Source: Sphingobacteriaceae bacterium (GTDB lineage: Bacteria; Bacteroidota; Bacteroidia; B-17B0; Aurantibacillaceae). Taken from it: a DNA stretch of 64,000 nt. The stretch spans positions 124,001-188,000 of the forward strand of contig CANKBS010000004.1 in assembly GCA_947480015.1 (NCBI GenBank), read 5' to 3'. Below, in pieces: positions 1 to 6,347 of the stretch (its first letter is position 1; every line of letters begins with the position of its first letter). A program made the position numbers and the translations under genes. Below the pieces are notes generated by a model that was not told the origin of the DNA, made no database searches, and worked only from the letters and a program-made list of their open reading frames with translations.

Positions 1-342
1 GATTTGGATCTGGAAGTAAATGGAAAATTAATAGGCCCAATCAATAATCTGACGTATTATAAAATTCCGGTAAAACCCGGCGATGAGTTAACATTAAAAG
101 TAAAGGATCAAAAAACACTGTTTGACGTTTTGATACATGAGAAAAAAGATTATTATGTGGGCTTACGCAAATATGTGGGCCCCTCGTCAATGCCCATAGC
201 TCCAGCTGGAAGGATTGGCTTAAATGTTGGAATTAAAATAGGAGAGGCTTATTTTTATGATATGAATCGCATTGAAGGCAAACTGGAAGTGGAGAATATA
301 ATGCAGTTGAAAATTTTCAATAAGATTCAAAAGAAAAAATAA
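1..342 (+). CDS. C-terminal part of an unrecognised protein (5' end outside window)
   Basis: The reading frame is open from base 1 and ends at TAA 340-342, so this is the last 113 codons of a gene that begins upstream. The TTG at base 4 is probably just an internal leucine. The visible part is beta-rich, with an early NGKLIGPINN-like turn followed by a PGDELTLKV stretch, which recalls the DUF2846-type 'NG..G.l..g.Y....PG.h.l' pattern. A basic tail (KIQKKK) ends the protein. I do not recognise the family with confidence and assign no function. Nothing is visible of signal peptide or upstream partners. Confidence 0.7.
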   Translation, partial: DLDLEVNGKLIGPINNLTYYKIPVKPGDELTLKVKDQKTLFDVLIHEKKDYYVGLRKYVGPSSMPIAPAGRIGLNVGIKIGEAYFYDMNRIEGKLEVENIMQLKIFNKIQKKK

Positions 343-375
343 AAAAATCAATAAGAAAAACCTAAGCTGTAATAT

Positions 376-500
376 TTAATATTTTGTTCCATGATATACT
401 TTGCAGCAGATTCCGAACAACGCGCCAAGACCGCAGCGGCATCTCCTAAAGCAGAAAGGCCATGTTTTGTACATGTGAGCCTTTCGATTAAGGATGGGCC
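376..500 (-). other. GC-rich block, possible gene remnant or 3' part of a structured element
   Basis: This block is clearly richer in G+C than the flanking A/T tracts. It contains a hairpin (455-460 AAAGGC pairs with 479-484 GCCTTT; inner CATGT 461-465 pairs with ACATG 471-475). Read on the minus strand, one frame is open with protein-like composition (GDAAAVLARCSESAAKYIM), but it has a TAG immediately before it and no convincing start. It could be the degraded tail of a gene or simply part of the neighbouring palindromic element. The short Cys-rich ORF in another minus frame is not credible. Confidence 0.3.
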
Positions 501-580
501 CTAAAAAATAACAAATAATTTTAAAATTTAAAATAAAAAGAAAATTGGTAGAACACAAATTAGACCAAGCGCCATGGGAT

Positions 581-715
581 GTAGGGCAGCAAGCCGGTGG
601 CTTGATGAGCCGGCTTCTGTGTTGATGGAAAGCGGAATCCGATTGCTATCGGGTCGGAGCAGCCCGGTCACAAGCAGGCTAACGAATGAAACATTGGCCT
701 GCTTGTGAGGCGCCC
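581..715 (-). repeat. Palindrome-rich GC element, candidate structured RNA or mobile repeat
   Basis: Three inverted repeats lie in 135 bases: 591-597 with 610-616 (AAGCCGG/CCGGCTT), an ATCCGAT..ATCGGGT hairpin near 637-653, and a perfect 11-bp pair 669-679 with 697-707 (CACAAGCAGGC/GCCTGCTTGTG). On the minus strand the order is GGGCGCCTC, hairpin, ACCGGGCTGCTCCG, hairpin, GGATTCCGCTT, ATC. From memory this order resembles a recurrent Bacteroidota intergenic sequence (GGGCTTTCCG ... GGATGCCGCTTC..ATC), but I cannot search for it. The orientation is assigned from that resemblance only. Confidence 0.5.
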
Positions 716-723
716 AAAAAAAT

Positions 724-755
724 AAAAGGTCTGAATAATTTTATCCAGACCTTTT
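724..755 (-). terminator. Rho-independent terminator, probably bidirectional
   Basis: AAAAGGTCTG (724-733) pairs perfectly with CAGACCTTTT (746-755) around a 12-base AT-rich loop. It lies 19 bases beyond the stop of the minus-strand aldehyde dehydrogenase gene and could also end a transcript from the GC-rich element on the plus strand. Confidence 0.75.
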
Positions 756-774
756 AAGAAATAAAAAAATAAGT

Positions 775-2301
775 TTAACCTAAGTCAAATTTAATGCCCT
801 GCGCTAATGGTAAATTATCGCCCCAGTTAAGCGTGTTTGTTTGGCGACGCATATAAGCTTTCCAGGCATCAGAGCCACTTTCGCGACCACCACCGGTTTC
901 TTTCTCTCCACCAAAAGCACCGCCAATTTCGGCACCGCTGGTACCAATGTTTACATTGGCAATGCCACAATCGCTTCCTTTTGCACTTAAAAATAATTCC
1001 GCTTCACGCATATTAACAGTCATGATAGCACTTGATAAACCTTGAGGCACATCGTTTTGCAGAGCAATGGCTTCATCTAGCGTCTTGTATTTAATGAGGT
1101 ATAAAATAGGAGCAAAGGTTTCGTGTTGTACAATTTCCATGTCGTTACGAGCCTCGGCAATAGCAGGCTTTACATAACAACCACCCTCGTAACCTTTACC
1201 TTCCAAAACCCCACCTTCTACAATAATTTTTCCGCCTTCGGCGATAATACGTTCTAAAGCGCTTTGGTAATTTTTAACAGCGTCTTTATCAATTAAAGGA
1301 CCCACGTGATTATTTTCATCCAATGGATTTCCGATTTTTAATTGTCCGTAAGCTTTTACCAGTGCATCTTTTACTTTTTGATACACATTTTCATGAATAA
1401 TCAAACGGCGTGTAGAAGTACAACGCTGTCCGGCTGTACCCACTGCGCCAAATACAGCACCCACGATGGTCATATTTAGATCGGCGTTTTCGGTAATGAT
1501 AATGGCGTTGTTGCCGCCTAGTTCTAAAATACTTTTCCCAAAACGTTCAGCTACTTTTACACCAACCAGTTTGCCCATGCGGGTAGAGCCTGTTGCGGAA
1601 ATAAGCGCTACGTTAGTATCAGCGGTCATGTATTCACCAATGCGGTAATCGCCGTTAATGATACTTGAAATGCCTTCAGGCAAATTATTTTCTTTGGCTA
1701 CCTGATTCCAGATGTTCTGGCAGGCGATTGAACATAGAGGCGTTTTTTCGGAAGCTTTCCAAACACACACATCGCCGCAAATAAGGGCTAATGCGGTATT
1801 CCAGGCCCAAACAGCAACCGGAAAATTAAAGGCGGAGATAATTCCGACAATTCCAAGTGGATGCCATTGTTCCATCATACGGTGTTTAGGACGTTCGCTG
1901 TGAAACTGGATACCATATAACATGCGGGCCTGTCCCACTGCGAAATCGCAGATGTCGATCATTTCCTGCACTTCACCTAAACCTTCTTGTAGGGATTTTC
2001 CCATTTCATATGAAACCTGTTTCCCTAAATGAGTTTTATTGGCACGTAATTTATCGCCAAACTGACGAACGATTTCCCCGCGCTTCGGGGCAGGCACTTC
2101 GCGCCAGTAGCTATAAGCACTTTTAGCCGCTGAAATTATTTTTTGATAATCGGCCTTGTTGGCTGTTTTTACCTTACCTATCAGTTTGCCGTCAACCGGA
2201 CTATACGATTCTAATACTTCACCGTTTGAGAACCAATCGGCACCTGTAGAGCAGCCTTCGTTGGTATCTTTTAATCCAAGAGCTTTTAATGTGTTTTGCA
2301 T
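775..2301 (-). CDS. Aldehyde dehydrogenase, ALDH7/antiquitin-like (likely alpha-aminoadipic semialdehyde dehydrogenase)
   Basis: This 508-residue protein is a complete NAD(P)-dependent aldehyde dehydrogenase. The oxyanion Asn lies in FNFP (N159), the cofactor Lys in WKASEKT (K182), the general base Glu in ELGGNN (E260) and the catalytic Cys in GQRCTST (C294). The [10 protein letters not shown] and [13 protein letters not shown] forms, together with the length, match ALDH7 family members, which oxidise alpha-aminoadipic semialdehyde/piperideine-6-carboxylate in lysine catabolism. The substrate is inferred from family only. The gene stands alone with its own terminator (724-755), so context does not confirm the pathway. 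A cytosolic enzyme is expected: no signal peptide is visible. Confidence 0.9.
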   Translation of the reverse strand: MQNTLKALGLKDTNEGCSTGADWFSNGEVLESYSPVDGKLIGKVKTANKADYQKIISAAKSAYSYWREVPAPKRGEIVRQFGDKLRANKTHLGKQVSYEMGKSLQEGLGEVQEMIDICDFAVGQARMLYGIQFHSERPKHRMMEQWHPLGIVGIISAFNFPVAVWAWNTALALICGDVCVWKASEKTPLCSIACQNIWNQVAKENNLPEGISSIINGDYRIGEYMTADTNVALISATGSTRMGKLVGVKVAERFGKSILELGGNNAIIITENADLNMTIVGAVFGAVGTAGQRCTSTRRLIIHENVYQKVKDALVKAYGQLKIGNPLDENNHVGPLIDKDAVKNYQSALERIIAEGGKIIVEGGVLEGKGYEGGCYVKPAIAEARNDMEIVQHETFAPILYLIKYKTLDEAIALQNDVPQGLSSAIMTVNMREAELFLSAKGSDCGIANVNIGTSGAEIGGAFGGEKETGGGRESGSDAWKAYMRRQTNTLNWGDNLPLAQGIKFDLG

Positions 2302-2602
2302 AAGTTGTAATTGAGTGGCAAAGATAATTAATAATTTGCCTCGGGGAAAGGGGGGGCTGTAACGAAAGCTAGGTTAGTTTGCGAATTTTACAAGTAATTG
2401 GTTCTTATCTGCTTAAATGCGGTTTATCAAGGTAATTATGAACACATGATAACTTAATAGGTTAAATAGAACGGACACAACTGGATTTTGTCCTAGTCAA
2501 AATAAAAAACAATTCAATCTTTTTCATAATGAAACTATAACTATTCCTTTAATTTGTGATGGAGATCAGGTTGAAATAATCTTTAAACTTGTCCAAAAAA
2601 TT

Positions 2603-2713
2603 ATGACATCCTATATTAATAGAAGAAGCAGAAGGTGGGAGTTCTTTTTATACGGTATATGTCTAGGCATATTAATAACTATGAGCAGCCTGTATTTAAT
2701 GTATGCCGGATAA
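2603..2713 (+). CDS. Candidate 36-residue membrane micro-protein or tail of a broken gene
   Basis: ATG 2603 to TAA 2711-2713 encodes an Arg-rich N-terminus (NRRSRRWEFF) followed by one hydrophobic helix (LYGICLGILITMSSLYLMYA). The same frame is open upstream to about 2453, with protein-like content (GFCPSQNKK, ICDGDQVEIIF) but no ATG, so this may instead be the 3' end of a longer gene that lost its start. No homolog is recognised. Positive-inside charge placement supports a single-pass membrane protein, but the evidence is composition only. Confidence 0.3.
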   Translation: MTSYINRRSRRWEFFLYGICLGILITMSSLYLMYAG

Positions 2714-2902
2714 GGAATAAATTCGGCAGTATACCATTTCAGGAACTAAAGTGCTAATAAGCTTACGAAGCAAGACATATAGTGGGCATTAATTCGAATA
2801 AAAGGAGCTTACAAAAACCATGGAATGATATTATACCTTAAGTAAATAAAGGTCTTTTAAAACGTTTAAAAAACGCTTTAAATTTTGTGTAAACTAAGAG
2901 TA

Positions 2903-3022
2903 TTAAAAATGAAGCGTTGTTAAAAAAACCCATAAATTCATAATGATGGCGACTGAAGCAATGGCCATAAGTAATTGACGGGTATCCGCTCCAACTTCCT
3001 CGGGATTCTTTTCATTTGTCAT
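2903..3022 (-). CDS. Small single-pass membrane protein (39 residues), unrecognised
   Basis: The frame runs from ATG at 3020-3022 to TAA at 2903-2905. The first half is soluble and charged (MTNEKNPEEVGADTRQ) and the second half is one hydrophobic helix (MAIASVAIIMNLWVFLTTL) ending in HF. That architecture is typical of real small membrane proteins and unlikely by chance in such AT-rich DNA. It lies alone between the aldehyde dehydrogenase and the MgtC operon, with about 235 bases on its upstream side. It is too short for most gene callers. The function is unknown. Confidence 0.5.
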   Translation of the reverse strand: MTNEKNPEEVGADTRQLLMAIASVAIIMNLWVFLTTLHF

Positions 3023-3257
3023 AGGATTAAATTTTAAGTTATTACTAGATTCGGTGTCCAAATGTAAGGTAAGGGAAATGAGATGTATAGTTAATTAACA
3101 GTTTGACTAAAAGAAATAACAATTACTTTACTTCATCTCGTGAAATTGTTTGGGTATAGGGTCTAGGAAACGCGAAAGATTAGGTTAAGGCGCGCTTTAA
3201 ATGGACCTTTCTTTATTTAGCAGAGATTTGTACCTTGTATGCTATTAACACGAACAT
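3023..3257. other. Non-coding upstream region of the MgtC operon
   Basis: Apart from the start region of the 39-residue gene, I see no hairpin, consensus -7 element or open frame of note here. The nearest promoter-like string is TTTGTACCTTGT around 3229-3240, which does not match TAnnTTTG. The other unoccupied part of this gap, 2302-2602, likewise shows nothing beyond the open frame described with the 2603 ORF. Confidence 0.4.
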
Positions 3258-3686
3258 ATGACCACTCAAGAATATACTCTAAGGGTGTTAGCCGCTTTAC
3301 TTGGCGGTTTATTGATTGGCTTTGAACGCCAGTGGCATCACAAATCAGCAGGCTTACGAACAACCACCTTGGTTTCACTAGGTTCAGCATTTTATGTTTT
3401 ATTGTCTATCACCATAACACAAAGTACGGGCGATGCCACGCGTATTATTGGCCAGGTTGTTACAGGCATTGGGTTTTTATGTGCCGGCGTTATTTTTAGA
3501 GAAGGTTTGAGTGTGCATGGTTTAACCACGGCAGTCACCATTTGGTGTAGTTCGGCCATTGGCTGCTTGGCTGCAGCGAGGTACTATATGGAGACTTTTA
3601 TTGCAACCGGATTGATACTTTTGGTGAACATAGTTTTAAAACCCTTAGATAAATGGTTAACAAATAGAAATCCCGATGGAAAATAA
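3258..3686 (+). CDS. MgtC/SapB family membrane protein
   Basis: At 142 residues this is the compact, membrane-only form of the MgtC family. The N-terminal LLGGLLIGFERQW and SAGLRTTTLVSLGSA segments and the central GQVVTGIGFLCAGVIF, followed by GLTTAVTIWCSSAIG, are family hallmarks, giving four to five transmembrane helices. It lacks the soluble C-terminal ACT-like domain of Salmonella MgtC. MgtC proteins are linked to magnesium limitation and to ATP/phosphate homeostasis. The next gene starts before this one stops (11-base overlap), so they are translationally coupled, and the third gene is a polyphosphate-associated CHAD protein. Confidence 0.88.
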   Translation: MTTQEYTLRVLAALLGGLLIGFERQWHHKSAGLRTTTLVSLGSAFYVLLSITITQSTGDATRIIGQVVTGIGFLCAGVIFREGLSVHGLTTAVTIWCSSAIGCLAAARYYMETFIATGLILLVNIVLKPLDKWLTNRNPDGK

Positions 3687-4059
3687 AAAAGAAAAAACAA
3701 AACAGATTACTTGGCTAAAACGGCCTGAAGATCATGATTACCTTGCAGCAGTTTCTTATTTAAGTTTGTTATTTTCAGAAGGTGAAGCAAAAAAGTACGC
3801 CGCTCAATTAAAAAAAGCCGGCATGAGTGAATTTAAGTCCAAAGATATTTTTCGCGCTAGCGCCTTATCGCTTTTAGGAGTGAGTAATAAACACATCAAA
3901 AGAGATCTTCAGAAAATAAAAAAAGGAAAAAACCTCTCGCCCATTCTTTTGGTGAGAAATGCTCCTAATGGAAAGCTCATTATTGCTGATGGTTATCATC
4001 GACTCTGCGCGGTGCATGCATTAAACGAAGACGCTTTAATCCCCTGTAAGATTGTTTAA
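3676..4059 (+). CDS. Small ParB/Srx-fold-like protein
   Basis: This 127-residue soluble basic protein has a C-terminal LIIADGYHRLCAVHAL..ALIPCKIV segment matching the 'DG.HR..A' core of ParB/sulfiredoxin-fold domains, preceded by the usual SPILLVRN strand. The N-terminal half (residues 1-70) is Lys-rich and helical. It lies in the middle of an overlapping three-gene operon between MgtC and a CHAD protein, which suggests a shared physiological role, but no specific activity (nuclease, CTPase or binding) can be read from the sequence. No partition genes are nearby, so a chromosome-segregation role is unlikely. Confidence 0.65.
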   Translation: MENKKEKTKQITWLKRPEDHDYLAAVSYLSLLFSEGEAKKYAAQLKKAGMSEFKSKDIFRASALSLLGVSNKHIKRDLQKIKKGKNLSPILLVRNAPNGKLIIADGYHRLCAVHALNEDALIPCKIV

Positions 4060-4792
4060 ACCTGAAACATATCAATTAAAATTACTTAGTTCGGTTGACA
4101 AGCAAATAGGTGCTTATGCCAAGGACAAGAATGCTGAGCGTTTACATCAAATTAGGGTATTAATAAAAAAAATTAAAGCAGTGGACTCTTTACGAAGTTT
4201 TGCAAGCAAGAAAAAACAAGGTGGCGTTAAACTGAAACCACTATACAAGTCGGCAGGAAAGATTAGGGAAATTCAAATTCTTTTAAAACTTGTTCAAGCA
4301 TTACCGGGTTTCCCAAAAAAAATCAAAGAGCAATTAAAAATCAATCTAAAAGCTGAGCAAAAATATTTTTTAGAAAAGCTTCCAAAATTCAGTAAACAAA
4401 TTAAAAAAGTTCATAACGAGCTCTCGGTCAATGGGACGCGACTTGGCCTGAAAATTATTAAAAAGTATTTTACACTGGAAACACAAAAGGCTCAATTAGC
4501 TTTTAAGCTAAAGCAACGAGAAGCCATGCACGCATTTAGAAAAGAATTAAAAAACAGCTTGTATGTTTATGATGCTTTACCTAAAAAGACACAAAAACTA
4601 ATTCCATTAAAAACAAATGAAATAGTAAATCTGCAGGAAAAGTTGGGAGATTGGCACGATGCCTATTCAGCCATTTTCTATTTATCTAAATTGAAACCTC
4701 AAGTTAATATTCAGGGGCATTTGCTAAAATTAAAACGTCAAGAAAAAGCCCAATTTATTTCCTTGCAAAAAATGCAGATGCCGAAATTGTAA
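4052..4792 (+). CDS. CHAD domain protein
   Basis: The protein is an all-helical, very Lys/Gln-rich 246-residue CHAD domain. It shows the duplicated helical pattern with conserved HQIRVLIKKIKA (near residue 28), AMHAFRKELK (near 152) and EKLGDWHDAYSA (near 195), including the His and basic residues that bind polyphosphate in characterised CHAD proteins. The only start that preserves the N-terminal helix is TTG at 4052, overlapping the upstream stop by 8 bases; there is no in-frame ATG nearby. Length fits a stand-alone CHAD protein without an adenylate-cyclase-like CYTH domain. A polyphosphate-granule location is inferred from the family. Confidence 0.82.
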   Translation: MFKPETYQLKLLSSVDKQIGAYAKDKNAERLHQIRVLIKKIKAVDSLRSFASKKKQGGVKLKPLYKSAGKIREIQILLKLVQALPGFPKKIKEQLKINLKAEQKYFLEKLPKFSKQIKKVHNELSVNGTRLGLKIIKKYFTLETQKAQLAFKLKQREAMHAFRKELKNSLYVYDALPKKTQKLIPLKTNEIVNLQEKLGDWHDAYSAIFYLSKLKPQVNIQGHLLKLKRQEKAQFISLQKMQMPKL

Positions 4793-4805
4793 TTTAAGGC
4801 GATTG

Positions 4806-6032
4806 TTAATTGCTTATCACTAACTTATGAAAACTACTTCCGCGATTTGTATTAACTTGTAAAGTATAAAATGCTGAATAAAGCTTTTTTGGCAAATCAA
4901 CGGAACGGTTAAAGGACTCCGGACCTGACATCTGAGAATAAACTAATAATCCTTCTAAATCAAAAAGTTTTATCTCGTTGATGACGCCTTCACTTTTAAT
5001 TTCAATATGATTCGTAGCAGGATTCGGATAAATTAAGATTCCATTCAAATCCCCTGTAATTTCATTAAAACCAACACTAGTCATTGAAGATTTTAAAGTT
5101 GTGTAAAGGCTTGCCGTGGTGTAAGAAGTCTCACACGAAATAAATAACTCATTAGTTGAACGATAAGCTATTCCTTCGGTTTGCCAATCGTTCGTGGCAT
5201 TGCCAATTTCAACACGGCGTTTGTTTCCTGAAAAGAAAAGGTCCCCGGTAAAATTATTTAAATAATAAATAAATGAATTTTTATTTGATGCCATGTAGCC
5301 AATAAGTACCACTTCATTTTTTTGTGGATTATAATCGGCCCCGGTAATTTTGCCGTTTACATTGTAAAAGGTGTAAGGACTTAAAGTGTAAGTGCCCGGT
5401 GATTTGGAGAGCTTGTAAACGCGGGTTTGCAGGTCACCGCGGTCTTTTGTAAAAAGGTACAAAGAGTTGCCCATGGAAATAACAGATTCACAATCATAAT
5501 TAGTACTGCCATTTGAGGAGAAGCTTGTTTGATCGGCATAAGAAAAATTAATGGCTTGAGCTGTAACACCAATAACTGCAGCGGTACTGGATAATTGTGA
5601 CTTGTCAATTTTTAAGACTCTGAGATCTGTTCTGGTGCCATTATTGTTTCCAAAATCCCCTATGTAAATAAAATTGCTGTCAGCTGTTATATCTTCCCAA
5701 TCGTTGTTGGGATAATTGGTTATAGATACTTTTTGTAAAAGGGCTCCTGTGGCTGTGTCCACTTTAAAGATATCAGAGGCATTTCCACTATCGTTGTGTG
5801 TCCACAAAACCCCGTTTGTAGAAACCAGTCCGGAAGATTCACCGGCAAAACTAAATAAGGGTCCTCTTGCACTATATGGCTGCACGCTCACATCATAAGT
5901 GCAAGAGCCGTCATTACTTATAGCAGATGCGTTATAATTGTTGGCAGACGGGTCTGTACAACCTGATTGTGAAAAAGAAAAGTGAATACAGAAAAAAAAC
6001 AGTAATCCGGTAAGTCTAAAAGAAAGATTCAT
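4806..6032 (-). CDS. T9SS-exported beta-propeller-like protein
   Basis: A 408-residue secreted protein. It has an N-terminal signal peptide (hydrophobic to about residue 20, ending FSFSQ), then a Bacteroidota 'CTDP.A.NYN..A..ddGSCtY' module at residues 25-46. A long beta-rich domain follows with repeated NDWEDITAD / TNDWQTEGIAY and VLIGY segments, suggesting a propeller. The C-terminus (about 330-408) is a type A T9SS sorting domain: ILIYPNPATNHIEI, a 'lfdlEGlLVY' core and a final basic HKLVISN. The function is unknown; surface anchoring or release through T9SS is inferred. It may be co-transcribed with the small gene ending at 6043. Confidence 0.8.
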   Translation of the reverse strand: MNLSFRLTGLLFFFCIHFSFSQSGCTDPSANNYNASAISNDGSCTYDVSVQPYSARGPLFSFAGESSGLVSTNGVLWTHNDSGNASDIFKVDTATGALLQKVSITNYPNNDWEDITADSNFIYIGDFGNNNGTRTDLRVLKIDKSQLSSTAAVIGVTAQAINFSYADQTSFSSNGSTNYDCESVISMGNSLYLFTKDRGDLQTRVYKLSKSPGTYTLSPYTFYNVNGKITGADYNPQKNEVVLIGYMASNKNSFIYYLNNFTGDLFFSGNKRRVEIGNATNDWQTEGIAYRSTNELFISCETSYTTASLYTTLKSSMTSVGFNEITGDLNGILIYPNPATNHIEIKSEGVINEIKLFDLEGLLVYSQMSGPESFNRSVDLPKKLYSAFYTLQVNTNRGSSFHKLVISN

Positions 6033-6042
6033 TTTTCAGAAC

Positions 6043-6237
6043 TCAGAATTTCGTTATGCACTGTTTTAGAAAGAAATTGATAAGGGAAGCCGGCATATAT
6101 TCACCCGGTTTTACAAAATTTAAAAGTGCAACTTCCGCCAGATAATTGCGTTCTGCTTTAAGGTTGAATGCATCTAAAGATTCAATATTATCAATAAACA
6201 AAGGGTGTTGTGCGGCTGGCAGGTAGTTGATGATCAT
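6043..6237 (-). CDS. Small hypothetical protein
   Basis: This is a 64-residue frame from ATG 6235-6237, 10 bases upstream of the T9SS gene start. Composition is protein-like (AERNYLAEVALLNFVKPGEY, a helix, then ASLINFFLKQ) with no signal peptide or recognisable motif. There is no competing gene on either strand. It may be a real short cytosolic protein or a 5' leader ORF of the exported protein. No homolog comes to mind. Confidence 0.45.
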   Translation of the reverse strand: MIINYLPAAQHPLFIDNIESLDAFNLKAERNYLAEVALLNFVKPGEYMPASLINFFLKQCITKF

Positions 6238-6347
6238 GGTTGTAGATTTAAACGTTTAGGATTGATTTACAATCTTAATTTATTCCACAAAGTAAAGGCC
6301 ACAATCTTAAGATAAGGTTAGTAGAAGATTAAATAAAGGCTGTGTTT

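Noticed and set aside
376-558. 60-residue Cys-rich minus-strand ORF in the first gap
   Set aside because: Its sequence mixes a GC-rich palindromic block and a pure A/T tract, and another frame of the same strand looks more protein-like. I treat the block as non-coding or a remnant.
4806-6032. Calcium-binding thrombospondin or lectin function from the CTDP..NYN module
   Set aside because: The module is a common Bacteroidota surface spacer; no catalytic or sugar-binding motif is visible.
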